Below are positions 9,083-15,886 of a stretch of DNA of 20,749 nucleotides, one piece after another. This stretch comes from JAJISK01 sp046759185 (GTDB lineage: Archaea; Thermoplasmatota; Thermoplasmata; RBG-16-68-12; JAJISG01). The notes beneath the pieces are model-generated. The model saw nothing but the letters and a program-made list of their open reading frames with translations. It did not search any database and was not told the DNA's origin. Location of the stretch: assembly GCA_046759185.1 (NCBI GenBank), contig JBHIBO010000027.1, forward strand, positions 1-20,749, read 5' to 3'. Within the stretch, counting starts at the first letter, position 1. Each line of letters opens with the position of its first letter. The translations under genes and the position numbers were made by a program.

Positions 9083-9100
9083 AGACCTGAATTCGAGAAT
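9039..9100 (-). promoter_or_regulatory. Promoter of the giant surface-protein gene with two ATTC/GAAT inverted repeats
   Basis: The minus-strand TATA-like CTTTAAGC (9046-9039) is 44 nt before the ATG at 8995. Upstream lie ATTCTAGGAAT (9071-9081, plus-strand spelling), shared with the paralogue, and a second copy ATTCGAGAAT (9091-9100), unique here. The two sites are centred about 20 nt apart, or roughly two helical turns. They look like operator half-sites for a dimeric regulator, which is inference. The rest of 9101-9209 shows only a short AAGAA-CA-TTCTT repeat and no gene. Confidence 0.5.
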
Positions 9101-9209
9101 CAAACTCGGGAATAAGAACATTCTTGACGGTCCCGGGAGGGGCGATCTGGCAGGAGCCTCAGGTCTGGGCTTCGGGTACCGCACGCGGACGGATCGCTGG
9201 CTTGGGGCC

Positions 9210-9407
9210 CTACTCCACGTCGAAGTAGATCCGAAGCGTGGCCCGGTAGTCGACCACCTTGTCGCCCTCGAGCCCCATCTCGAACTCGTGCACCCGCGCC
9301 CACTTCATGTTTCGTACGCTCTTCGACGCGACCCCGACGGCGTTCTCGGCCGCCTTGGCGAAGCTCTCCTTCGAAACACCCACGATGCTGATGACCTTCT
9401 GGACCAG
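9210..9407 (-). CDS. Dodecin, small flavin-binding protein, apparently with a CTG start
   Basis: 65 residues. Dodecins assemble into hollow 12-subunit particles that bind and store flavins (riboflavin or lumichrome in haloarchaea). The sequence VQKVISIVGVSKESFAKAAENAV, NMKWARVHEFEM and VVDYRATLRIYFDVE fits the family end to end, with Trp36 at the position of the flavin-stacking tryptophan of halobacterial dodecin. No in-frame ATG, GTG or TTG exists between the upstream TATA box (about 9500) and the conserved start of the domain. The CTG at 9407 sits exactly where family members begin, with GGTGAG 3 nt before it. A non-AUG start or a sequencing indel in the leader are the alternatives. It is a single gene reading away from the plus-strand gene at 9538. 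Confidence 0.85.
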   Translation of the reverse strand: MVQKVISIVGVSKESFAKAAENAVGVASKSVRNMKWARVHEFEMGLEGDKVVDYRATLRIYFDVE

Positions 9408-9492
9408 GGTCTCACCGGGCTGGAGATTCGGAGGTCGCGATAAGAGCCTTTCCTCTCCAGATGGTTCCTTTCCCCCTGTCTGGCCGGGGAAA

Positions 9493-9505
9493 GCCTTTTA
9501 AAGGC
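9493..9505. promoter_or_regulatory. Near-palindromic TATA box between divergent genes
   Basis: GCCTTTTAAAGGC reads almost the same on both strands. It lies about 40 nt before the plus-strand ATG at 9538 and about 90 nt before the dodecin start at 9407. It can serve the plus gene with a short leader and may also serve dodecin with a leader of about 65 nt. The bidirectional use is inference. Confidence 0.5.
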
Positions 9506-9537
9506 AGGCCCCACATGCGGCGGTCGGCGGCTTTGCC

Positions 9538-10566
9538 ATGCGCCTCGGGATGCACTACACGGTCCTCCTGCTCGTGTTCGCCCTGTTCCTCGTGACCGCC
9601 CCTGCGGGCGGTCAAGCGAGCATGGAACGACCCACGTATACGGCGGGAGACTTCTGGGTCTACAATCTCATCCTTCCCACCGAAGTGGAGTTGCCGGAGA
9701 ACGCAACTGTCACCATCGACCTCGCCGGCAGCAGCCGCCTGACGATTCAGGGCTCCGAGATGCGGAACATCCGTGGTGATCTTCGAAGCGTCTACCAGGC
9801 GACGCACGCCTTGGAGTTGAGCGCGGAAGGGAGCGCGAGCATCGAGTTCTTCGGCGAATTCATCAACGCCACCTTTACGGCCACGGTGACCGTGGACGAG
9901 ACGGCCTACCTGGACACGGAGGGCCTGGAGGTCTGGGAGCGGCACACCGAGTTCGACGCCAACGTGTCCGCCGATCTCGAGGTGGCCCCCGGGGCCACCG
10001 TGGCAACCTCCATCGCGGCCAACGGCACCGTCGAGATGGCCATGAACTACACCACGAACACCTGGGGCTTCCCCCTCACAGTGGGCAAAACGGGCGAGGA
10101 AGGGTTCAACACCACAGGCACGACCCACTTCCAGTTCACCTTGCTCGGCAACCAGACTTCCGAGTCAGGGGAGATCGCCTTTGACGCGGTCTCGTCCTTC
10201 GAGGCGCTGCGAGAGGAGACCATCACGGTGCCGGCCGGGGAGTTCACGACCATCGTCGTGGCCAGCACGCCGGGGACCGGGGAGATTCCCATTCCCGTCA
10301 ACCTCTCTACACTGTCCTACTGGTCCAGCACTGTCGGTGCCCCTGTCCGGTACGCCGCCACCAACGAGACGGGGGACGTCCAGGTGGAGTTCGTCCTGAC
10401 GGGCTACCGGTATCAGGCCACGGAGCTCTCCATCCTCGGCCTGCCTGCCGCCGTGGCCATTCCGATCCTCGTCGGCATCGCGGCCGTGGCGATCATCCTG
10501 GTCGTCGTTCTCGGTCGCCGCAGACGGCCTGCTATGCCTCCTCCCCCACCGCCTCCGGGCCCCTAG
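9538..10566 (+). CDS. Secreted type I membrane protein of unknown function with proline-rich cytoplasmic tail
   Basis: 342 residues. A signal peptide (about 1-27, ending APAGGQA) is followed by a beta-rich ectodomain opening with RPTYTAGDFWVYN and later containing TITVPAGEFTTIVV. A single membrane helix (about 300-325) precedes a basic stop, RRRR, and a short tail with seven prolines. The GDFWVYN...VPAGEF layout resembles beta-barrel-like outer-surface or lipoprotein-associated domains of archaeal membrane proteins, but I cannot name the family. Several sequons (NAT, NVS, NGT, NYT, NTT, NQT, NLS, NET) point to glycosylation. The ATG at 9550 is an equally acceptable start. It converges with the next gene across a 2-nt gap. 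The 16-residue tail after the helix argues against an archaeosortase substrate. Confidence 0.85.
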   Translation: MRLGMHYTVLLLVFALFLVTAPAGGQASMERPTYTAGDFWVYNLILPTEVELPENATVTIDLAGSSRLTIQGSEMRNIRGDLRSVYQATHALELSAEGSASIEFFGEFINATFTATVTVDETAYLDTEGLEVWERHTEFDANVSADLEVAPGATVATSIAANGTVEMAMNYTTNTWGFPLTVGKTGEEGFNTTGTTHFQFTLLGNQTSESGEIAFDAVSSFEALREETITVPAGEFTTIVVASTPGTGEIPIPVNLSTLSYWSSTVGAPVRYAATNETGDVQVEFVLTGYRYQATELSILGLPAAVAIPILVGIAAVAIILVVVLGRRRRPAMPPPPPPPGP

Positions 10567-10568
10567 TC

Positions 10569-10853
10569 TCACCGCCACGTCGTGACCACCAGCACGCCCA
10601 GGCCCACGGTCTGGACCCACGTGAACAGGGCCACCTGGAGGTCGACCCCCGCGGCGTAGATGGGCATCATCGTGACGAAGGAGAAGAGGGTGATGGTGTT
10701 ATGGAGGAGGAAGAGGCCCGCGAACACCAGGAGACCTAGCGTGAACCCGGTTCGCATCTTCTGGTAGGACGTCCCGTAAAGGTACAGCAGCGCCCCCACG
10801 AAGAGGAGGTTGGCGGCTGCGCCGATGATGCTCACGTACATGAGCGTGCTCAT
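10569..10853 (-). CDS. Small three-helix membrane protein paired with a winged-helix regulator
   Basis: 94 residues with three hydrophobic helices (about 5-25, 35-58, 67-90) and almost no soluble part. A strong ribosome-binding site, GGAAGGAGGA, sits 7 nt before the ATG. It lies 64 nt downstream of the winged-helix gene on the same strand, so the two are probably co-transcribed. Similar HTH plus three-helix pairs are common in archaea (haloarchaeal DUF7521-type proteins are comparable in size and layout; family membership not verified). It may be a membrane sensor or anchor for the regulator. That role is inference. Confidence 0.75.
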   Translation of the reverse strand: MSTLMYVSIIGAAANLLFVGALLYLYGTSYQKMRTGFTLGLLVFAGLFLLHNTITLFSFVTMMPIYAAGVDLQVALFTWVQTVGLGVLVVTTWR

Positions 10854-10917
10854 GGACGCGTCCTCCTTCCCCCGGCGGCGTTATTACCCTTTGCCAGAAT
10901 TGCGCACAGTTTTCGGT

Positions 10918-11199
10918 TCATGCCTTGTTCTCCTCCACGATCTCCTCCAGAAGGGGCAGGTAGTGTTCCATCAGCTTGGAGAGGAAGAAGGGTGATCCGT
11001 AGGATCCCTCGGCTGCATTGACCACGAGCTCGTGGCGCTCCAAGAGCCGAAGGTGGTGGGTCACCGTCTTGTAGTTCAGCTCGAGGCGTTCGGAGAGCTG
11101 ATGCGGGTTCGAAGGCCGCTCGGCCAACGCCTTCAGGATGCGGGCGCGGTTGTGGCCGCCGCGGCTGCCCGCGATGAGGAACCAGAGGACCCTCTCCAC
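10918..11199 (-). CDS. ArsR-like winged helix-turn-helix transcriptional regulator
   Basis: 93 residues, the size of a single-domain winged-helix protein. The order RARILKALAERPSNPHQLSERL (helices 1-2), NYKTVTHHLRLLERHELV (recognition helix) and a wing around GSYGSPFFLS fits archaeal ArsR-like DNA-binding proteins. There is no cysteine, so thiol-metal sensing of the ArsR type is unlikely. A C-terminal helix, YLPLLEEIVEENKA, may dimerise. The GTG at 11199 is favoured because the TATA box at 11219-11228 is centred about 25 nt upstream, giving a leaderless message. It is divergent from the Ca2+/H+ antiporter and upstream of the three-helix protein. Confidence 0.88.
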   Translation of the reverse strand: MERVLWFLIAGSRGGHNRARILKALAERPSNPHQLSERLELNYKTVTHHLRLLERHELVVNAAEGSYGSPFFLSKLMEHYLPLLEEIVEENKA

Positions 11200-11218
11200 G
11201 ACGGCGTGAGCGAGCCCA

Positions 11219-11228
11219 GAATATAAGA
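11219..11228 (-). promoter_or_regulatory. TATA box of the winged-helix gene
   Basis: TCTTATATTC on the minus strand is centred about 25 nt before the GTG at 11199, the normal TATA-to-start distance for a leaderless archaeal transcript. Confidence 0.6.
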
Positions 11229-11242
11229 CGCCAGGGGCGGCA

Positions 11243-11259
11243 TCGGTCCGAGGGACCGA
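11243..11259. promoter_or_regulatory. Perfect 7-bp inverted repeat between divergent promoters (candidate operator)
   Basis: TCGGTCC-GAG-GGACCGA spans the centre of the divergent intergenic region. It ends 1 nt before the TATA box of the antiporter gene (11261-11269) and lies 14 nt upstream of the regulator's own TATA box (11219-11228). Its size and symmetry suit a dimeric winged-helix protein such as the one encoded at 10918-11199. Binding is inferred from position only. Confidence 0.5.
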
Positions 11260-11260
11260 G

Positions 11261-11269
11261 TTATCTATA
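11261..11269 (+). promoter_or_regulatory. TATA box of the Ca2+/H+ antiporter gene
   Basis: TTATCTATA is centred about 27 nt before the ATG at 11292, consistent with a leaderless start. This is the reason the ATG is preferred over the upstream GTG at 11271, which would sit directly against the TATA box. Confidence 0.5.
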
Positions 11270-11291
11270 CGTGGCCTCCTTCCCGGTCGAG

Positions 11292-12368
11292 ATGGACCCA
11301 GGTCGTGCGCGCTGGCTCGTTCCCGTATTCTTCGCCACCACGGCCATCCCCGTGACCCTGTGGCTCCTCGGCGTCGACTTTCTCATCCTTCTCATCGTGA
11401 GCAGCCTGGCCATCCTTCCCCTGGCCTACCTTATGGGTGTCGCCACCGAGGAACTGGCGAAGCACATGGGGCCCGCCTTGGGCGGCCTTTTCAACGTCTC
11501 GTTCGGGAACGCCGTGGAAATCATCATTGGCATCGCCGCCCTCCGCGCCGGCCTGATCCGCCTGGTCCAGGCGAGCCTCACGGGTTCCATCATCGGCAAC
11601 ATCCTCCTCGTCCTCGGCCTCAGCATGCTCGTCGGCGGCTTCCGCCACAAGCGACAGACCTTCGAGCGTCGCGCCGCGACGACTCGGTCCACCCTCCTCG
11701 TCCTCGCCACGGTGGGCCTGGTCATGCCCTCCCTCTTCGTCCTAGCCGTCGTCGACCCTGTCCCCCAGGACACCCTGATCATGGTCACCGTCGCCGTGGC
11801 CATCCTTCTCATCCTGGCTTACGTCGGCGCCCTCCTCTTCAGCTTCCACACCCATCGGCACCTGTTCAATCCTGCCGGGGAGATGGAGGGAGAGGTGGCG
11901 CACTGGTCGCGCCGCTATGCCATCCTCATCCTAGCCACGGCCACGGTCCTGGTGGCCATCGTCGCCGAGATTCTCATTGGGGCCGTGGAGGAGGCCATCG
12001 TGGAGTTCGGCTTCAGCCAGCTCTTCCTGGGGGTGATCGTCATCTCCATCGTGGGGAACGCGGCGGAGCACGGGAGCGCCGTCCTCCTCGCCTGGCGGAA
12101 CCGCATGAACCTGAGCGTGAGCATCTCCCTCAGCAGCAGCACGCAGATCGCCCTCTTCGCCGCCCCCGTCCTCGTCTTCGCCTCCCTCATCATCGGGAAC
12201 GTGCTGACGTTCTCCTTCGACCTCTTCGAGCTCATCGCCATCGGGTTGGCGGTGGCGATCGCGGGCGCGGCGGCCAACGACGGGGAAAGCAACTGGTTTG
12301 AGGGGCTGATGCTCCTCATCGTCTACGCCATCATCGCCGTGGCGTTCTTCTTCTTACCCGCAATTTGA
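11292..12368 (+). CDS. Ca2+/H+ antiporter (CaCA superfamily, CAX type)
   Basis: 358 residues with about 11 hydrophobic segments. It exchanges cytoplasmic Ca2+ (or other divalent cations) for protons across the membrane. Both alpha repeats of the family are clear: GNAVEIIIGIAALRAG (72-87) and GNAAEHGSAVLLAWRNRMNLS (255-275), followed by SSSTQIALFAAPVLV. Each repeat keeps the GNA.E core that forms the cation site. An acidic stretch (about 226-238, EILIGAVEEAIVE) lies between the halves, as in microbial CAX proteins. The start at ATG 11292 is chosen from the TATA position; GTG 11271 would add seven residues. The gene stands alone, divergent from the winged-helix regulator, which may control it. 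Confidence 0.93.
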   Translation: MDPGRARWLVPVFFATTAIPVTLWLLGVDFLILLIVSSLAILPLAYLMGVATEELAKHMGPALGGLFNVSFGNAVEIIIGIAALRAGLIRLVQASLTGSIIGNILLVLGLSMLVGGFRHKRQTFERRAATTRSTLLVLATVGLVMPSLFVLAVVDPVPQDTLIMVTVAVAILLILAYVGALLFSFHTHRHLFNPAGEMEGEVAHWSRRYAILILATATVLVAIVAEILIGAVEEAIVEFGFSQLFLGVIVISIVGNAAEHGSAVLLAWRNRMNLSVSISLSSSTQIALFAAPVLVFASLIIGNVLTFSFDLFELIAIGLAVAIAGAAANDGESNWFEGLMLLIVYAIIAVAFFFLPAI

Positions 12369-12371
12369 CGC

Positions 12372-12386
12372 GGGGCGGACCGCCCC
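12372..12386. terminator. GC-rich palindrome between convergent genes
   Basis: GGGGCGG-A-CCGCCCC lies 3 nt after the antiporter stop, facing the convergent proC stop at 12431. It can form a short hairpin. There is no T-run on either side, so this is only a terminator candidate. The rest of 12387-12430 shows nothing. Confidence 0.3.
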
Positions 12387-12430
12387 AAGGGGCTCAGGCA
12401 TCTAACGCCGGTGAGGAGAAGGTTACCGAT

Positions 12431-13258
12431 TCAGCCCTTCTGCATGTGCAACCGGCCCAATTCGCCGGATCGCTGGGCCGCCGCTTCCACCGCGTCCATA
12501 AGGATGGCGCGGAATCCGCTGCGTTCCATGAGGTGGAGGGCAGCGATGGCCGTGCCCGCTGGGGACGTGACGAGGTCCTTCAGGTGGCCAGGATGCCGGC
12601 CGTAATCCCGGGCCATGTAGGCAGATCCCAGGGTCGTCTGGACCGCCAGGGTATACGCCTGGTCCCGGCTCAACCCCACCTTCACGCCTGCGTCAGCCAG
12701 CCCCTCGATGACCTGGAAGATGTACATCGGTCCCGTCCCGCTGAGGCCCGTTACGGCGTCCATGAGATCCTCCTCGACCTCCATGACCAGGCCGACACTG
12801 GAGAAGAGGTCTTTGACGAACGAGGCCTGCTCGGCCTCCACCCACCGACCGGAGGTCATGCCTGTGGAACCCTGCTGGGCCACCACGGCCACGTTGGGCA
12901 TCAGCCGCACGACAGGAACCTTTTGGTCTAGGGTCTCTTCGATGAATCGGGTCTGAATCCCCGCCGCCACGGAGACCAAAAGCTTGTCCGGGGTCACGGC
13001 GTGGGCCACCTCCCGGAGGACGGCCGGGAGGACCTGGGGCTTCACGCTGAAGATGACGACGTCCGATTGGGTGACCGCCTCGGGGTTGCTGGTACCGACC
13101 TGAATACCCAGCTCCTGGGCGAGGCGATCCGCCTTCTCCTCCGAGGGGATCGTCGCCACCAGGTGCTCCGTGTCGCTCTTCCCTGCCGCGAGAAAGCCGC
13201 GGGCAAGGGCCTTGCCGATGTGTCCGGCCCCCAGGATGGCAATGTGGTCTGCGGCCAT
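12431..13258 (-). CDS. proC: Pyrroline-5-carboxylate reductase
   Basis: 275 residues, normal length for the family. It catalyses the last step of proline synthesis, NAD(P)H-dependent reduction of 1-pyrroline-5-carboxylate to proline, in the cytoplasm. The Rossmann motif GAGHIG is at 10-15, VKPQ at 72-75 and MPN at 120-122. The family signature GLSGTGPMYIFQVIEGLADAG is at 171-191, and TSPAGTAIAALHLMERSGFR follows at 231-250. The ATG at 13258 is preceded by GGGAGG with a 6-nt spacer and matches the family N-terminus. An upstream in-frame extension of 63 codons lacks any family similarity. It lies 88 nt downstream of the unknown membrane protein gene and may share its promoter. Confidence 0.96.
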   Translation of the reverse strand: MAADHIAILGAGHIGKALARGFLAAGKSDTEHLVATIPSEEKADRLAQELGIQVGTSNPEAVTQSDVVIFSVKPQVLPAVLREVAHAVTPDKLLVSVAAGIQTRFIEETLDQKVPVVRLMPNVAVVAQQGSTGMTSGRWVEAEQASFVKDLFSSVGLVMEVEEDLMDAVTGLSGTGPMYIFQVIEGLADAGVKVGLSRDQAYTLAVQTTLGSAYMARDYGRHPGHLKDLVTSPAGTAIAALHLMERSGFRAILMDAVEAAAQRSGELGRLHMQKG

Positions 13259-13346
13259 GGAATGCCTCCCAGGGGCAACGTCTGAGGTGGTCGAAAGGGT
13301 TTGCCCTCCGCGCGGGCGATGCGGTTCGATCCTCTGCTCTCCCCCG

Positions 13347-13832
13347 CTACTCGCCGGGTCGGCCGCCCCCGGACTTGCCCCTGCGTCGGATCCAGTCCTC
13401 CAGTTCGCGGGCCCGGGCCTCGGCGCTCTGCCAGCCCCGCATGGCAAAGGTGGCTTGCGTTTGAGCCCTTGTCGCGCCTCGCTGTCCGAAGTAGAATCCG
13501 ATCACGGAAGCGATGACGCCCAAGAGGATGGCCGCCAGTCGGACGGCATCGTCGATGCCCACCCAGAACCAGGCGAAGACAATGGCCCCCAAACCGAAGG
13601 AGACGACGAAGATGGCGATGAAGGCCCGGACCGACTCCCCCTGGGATTGGACGTTGAGGACCGGCCCTCCCCGTGGCGCGCGAGGAGGAGGGAGCGGGAG
13701 GGAGGGTTCGGGGGCCCCTGCGGGGGCCGCCTCCTCCTTCGCTCCTTCCTCGACGGCTTCCTGAATTCGCTTGAGCTGAGCAGTCAGGTCAGCAACCGTG
13801 CGTTTCACAGAGTCCATGTCACTCGGGTTCAT
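13347..13832 (-). CDS. Unknown two-helix membrane protein with N-terminal coiled coil
   Basis: 161 residues. Residues 5-35 form a likely amphipathic coiled coil (VADLTAQLKRIQEAVEEG), 36-57 a Pro/Ala-rich linker, 70-92 and 97-117 two membrane helices, and 120-161 a charged tail ending in a basic, glycine-rich stretch. The start is supported by GGGGGAGG 7 nt before the ATG. I do not recognise a family and do not assign a function. It is first in a probable two-gene unit with proC; the pairing need not be functional. Confidence 0.72.
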   Translation of the reverse strand: MNPSDMDSVKRTVADLTAQLKRIQEAVEEGAKEEAAPAGAPEPSLPLPPPRAPRGGPVLNVQSQGESVRAFIAIFVVSFGLGAIVFAWFWVGIDDAVRLAAILLGVIASVIGFYFGQRGATRAQTQATFAMRGWQSAEARARELEDWIRRRGKSGGGRPGE

Positions 13833-13902
13833 GCGACCGCCTCCCCCGGGGCCGAAGGACTTCCCCCCGTCGAAAGTCTCCTAGGTTTGGACGTCAGCAG
13901 GC

Positions 13903-13910
13903 GTAATAAA
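13903..13910 (-). promoter_or_regulatory. TATA box upstream of the two-helix membrane protein gene
   Basis: TTTATTAC on the minus strand is about 75 nt before the ATG at 13832, leaving room for a leader with the strong ribosome-binding site. The same octamer precedes the gene at 19066. Confidence 0.45.
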
Positions 13911-13930
13911 GCCCTCACAAGATTCGCAAG

Positions 13931-13945
13931 CGTGATAATACGCCC
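13931..13945 (+). promoter_or_regulatory. Possible promoter of the archaeosortase operon
   Basis: An AT-rich core, TGATAATAC, stands in GC-rich sequence upstream of the operon and is the only clear TATA candidate there. It is followed at 13970-13987 by a repeated TGAGAA element (TTGAGAATCTCCCCTGAGAA). The leader would be about 27 nt to the ATG at 13989 or about 120 nt to the ATG at 14082. Confidence 0.3.
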
Positions 13946-14081
13946 CCCACCTGTCGGACGTTTCGTCCCTTGAGAATCTCCCCTGAGAATGCCGTCACGC
14001 CTGTCAAATAGGCGCTGGCTCCGTGTTTTGCATGCCAGGAGGAAGAGGCGTCTTCCCACCGGCAACCAGGGTAGCGAGAGA

Positions 14082-14615
14082 ATGCCGAGGCTGTGGATTC
14101 AGCCCCGCATAGGGCACGCCTTAGTGCAAGCAGCGATAGCCGGAGCTTTCGCCCTCTCTCTTGCGTTCCCCATCGCCTGGATACTGACGGCGCAGGCTAC
14201 GCACTTCATCCTCACCCTAGGAGGGGTCCCTTCCCTCCTTGTCCTCCCGCCCAACGATCCTACCCTCCTGGTCCCCACGGGGGACGGTGAGATCGCTGCC
14301 TTCTCGATTCTCATTGAGTGCTCTGGGCTCATCACGGTCGCCATCTTCGGCCTCATCCTGGCCGCGACCATGGGCCTCCTGCAAGGCCCGCTGTGGTTCA
14401 AGGGCATCTGGACCCTGGTCGGCGTGGGCGTGGGCATCTTCTGGAACATCAACCGCCTCGTCCTCTCCGCCTCTGCCACCTACTACGTCGGCCTGGGGGC
14501 CTTCGAGGCCATACACTTCCTCTTCGCCCCCATGGTGGACTTCCTCTGGATGGTCGTGGTCTGGTCCTTGGGGATGTCCCTCATGGGTCGGTGGGCCCCG
14601 GAGGTGGGCGCGTGA
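14082..14615 (+). CDS. Short archaeosortase/exosortase-family transpeptidase
   Basis: 177 residues with about five membrane helices. Archaeosortases are polytopic cysteine enzymes. They cleave the C-terminal tripartite signal of secreted proteins and join them to a membrane glycolipid. The catalytic residues are visible in family context: Cys80 in IECSG, Arg125 in WNINRLVLSASATYYVG, and His145 in FEAIHFLFAP. The protein is much shorter than ArtA of Haloferax and near the size of the Gram-positive exosortase G family. The in-frame ATG at 13989 would add 31 basic residues. I prefer 14082 because the added codons look non-coding and 14082 starts just before the first helix, but neither start has a strong ribosome-binding site. 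It overlaps the glycosyltransferase gene by 4 nt (GTGA), so they are translationally coupled. Confidence 0.88.
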   Translation: MPRLWIQPRIGHALVQAAIAGAFALSLAFPIAWILTAQATHFILTLGGVPSLLVLPPNDPTLLVPTGDGEIAAFSILIECSGLITVAIFGLILAATMGLLQGPLWFKGIWTLVGVGVGIFWNINRLVLSASATYYVGLGAFEAIHFLFAPMVDFLWMVVVWSLGMSLMGRWAPEVGA

Positions 14616-15883
14616 TCGAGTACCTCCTGATCCCCATCATCGGCGTCATGCTCGTCTACATGGTGCGCCACTACCTCTTTTCCTACCTCGCCCTCTTCCG
14701 AAAGCCCACGGAGAGGAGCTACCAGGAGGTTGCTGGCCTGTACCGGCCCCTCGTCACCATTCTGGTACCCTGCCACAACGAGGCGAACGTCGTCGGCAAC
14801 CTCCTGCGGCGCCTCGGTGGCCTCACCTATCCCAAGGACCGCTTGGAGGTCATCGCTATCGACGACGCCTCCACGGACGGGACGGGGGACCTCTTGGAGG
14901 AGTTCGCCTCGCGGTATCGCTTCATCCGCGCCCTCCATCGACCCCACGGCGGCCAGGGGAAGGCGGCGGCCATGAACGCCGGGCTGCAGCGGGCCAAGGG
15001 GGAGGTCGTCCTCACCTTCGACGCGGACTACCTGCCCCAGTTCGACATCATAGAGAAGCTCGTGGCGCCCTTCGTAGACCCCGAGGTCGGTGCTGTTCAG
15101 GGCCGGGTGACGGTCTACAACGAGGACGAGAGCTTTGTGTCCAAGCTCGTGACCCTGGAGCGCATCGGGGGCTACCGGATCGATCAGGTGGCCCGGGACC
15201 GGTTTGGTTTCATCCCTCAGTACGGCGGGACCGTGGGGGGCTTCCGGCGGGACCTCCTGGTGGCCCTGGGCGGCTGGGACACGCACATGCTGGCGGAGGA
15301 CACGGACCTCACGGCCAAGACGGTGCTGGAGGGCTACCGCGTACGCTACGTCCTGGAAGCGGAGTCCTACGAGGAAGCGGTGACCACGTGGCGCGCGTAC
15401 TGGAAACAGCGGAAGCGGTGGGCCAAGGGCCACATGCAATGTGCCTTTCGCCATAGCGGCGCGACCCTCCGAAGCCGGGGCCTGAACCGGATCCAGAAGC
15501 TCGACATGCTCCTCTTCCTGTGGGTCTACTTTGCGCCCATTCTCGTGTTCGTCGGCTGGGTGGTGGGCTTAACGGCCTTTGCTCTCGGGGCCCCGCCCCT
15601 CTTGCCCCTTTACGTCGGCACGCTGACGGTGTTCACCTACAGCGCGGTGGGCAATTTCGCCCCCTTCTTTGAGGTGGGCCTCGGCGTGTACATGGACCGC
15701 CGGAGGAACTTCATCTGGATTCTTCCCGGTCTCGTCATCGGTTTCATCCTAAACGTCTTCATCTGCACCCTGGCTCTGCTGGGCCTCCTCCTCCGGAGGA
15801 ACGGCCACCACAAGTGGGCCCACACGGTCCACAACGGCAACGGCCACGCGAAAGCGGACAAGGCCCCTCTTGGGGGTGATTAG
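14612..15883 (+). CDS. Processive family 2 glycosyltransferase, membrane-bound
   Basis: 423 residues. One helix (about 2-25), a GT-A catalytic domain (about 47-285) and three or four C-terminal helices (about 297-395) give the layout of polysaccharide synthases of the hyaluronan, cellulose and poly-GlcNAc type. Catalytic motifs are complete: VTILVPCHNEANV (48-60), DD at 84-85, DAD at 137-139, ED at 229-230 and QRKRW at 266-270 (the QxxRW motif of processive enzymes). It should transfer sugars from a nucleotide sugar on the cytoplasmic face and extrude a polymer or build a lipid-linked glycan; the sugar is unknown. The GTG start overlaps the archaeosortase stop, with GGAGGTG just upstream. Pairing with a short sortase suggests it makes the glycan or glycolipid to which the substrate is attached. 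Confidence 0.93.
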   Translation: MIEYLLIPIIGVMLVYMVRHYLFSYLALFRKPTERSYQEVAGLYRPLVTILVPCHNEANVVGNLLRRLGGLTYPKDRLEVIAIDDASTDGTGDLLEEFASRYRFIRALHRPHGGQGKAAAMNAGLQRAKGEVVLTFDADYLPQFDIIEKLVAPFVDPEVGAVQGRVTVYNEDESFVSKLVTLERIGGYRIDQVARDRFGFIPQYGGTVGGFRRDLLVALGGWDTHMLAEDTDLTAKTVLEGYRVRYVLEAESYEEAVTTWRAYWKQRKRWAKGHMQCAFRHSGATLRSRGLNRIQKLDMLLFLWVYFAPILVFVGWVVGLTAFALGAPPLLPLYVGTLTVFTYSAVGNFAPFFEVGLGVYMDRRRNFIWILPGLVIGFILNVFICTLALLGLLLRRNGHHKWAHTVHNGNGHAKADKAPLGGD

Positions 15884-15886
15884 CTG

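Noticed and set aside
9412..10128. Minus-strand open frame of 238 codons opposite the type I membrane protein
   Set aside because: The plus-strand gene has a signal peptide, sequons and a membrane anchor. The antisense product shows none and overlaps the promoter.
9538..10566. Second archaeosortase substrate
   Set aside because: The C-terminal helix is followed by a 16-residue proline-rich tail and lacks a PGF-like motif, so an ordinary type I membrane anchor is more likely.
13259..13447. 63-codon upstream extension of proC
   Set aside because: It has no family similarity. The ATG at 13258 has GGGAGG 6 nt upstream and gives the standard length.
14318..14611. N-terminal extension of the glycosyltransferase into the archaeosortase gene
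   Set aside because: The extension is His/Pro/Arg-rich nonsense. The GTG at 14612 has a strong ribosome-binding site and starts right at the first membrane helix.
14239..15456. Open frame of 405 codons on the plus strand across the archaeosortase and glycosyltransferase genes
   Set aside because: The product is Ser/Pro/Arg-rich. The two genes in other frames have complete catalytic motifs and coupled starts.
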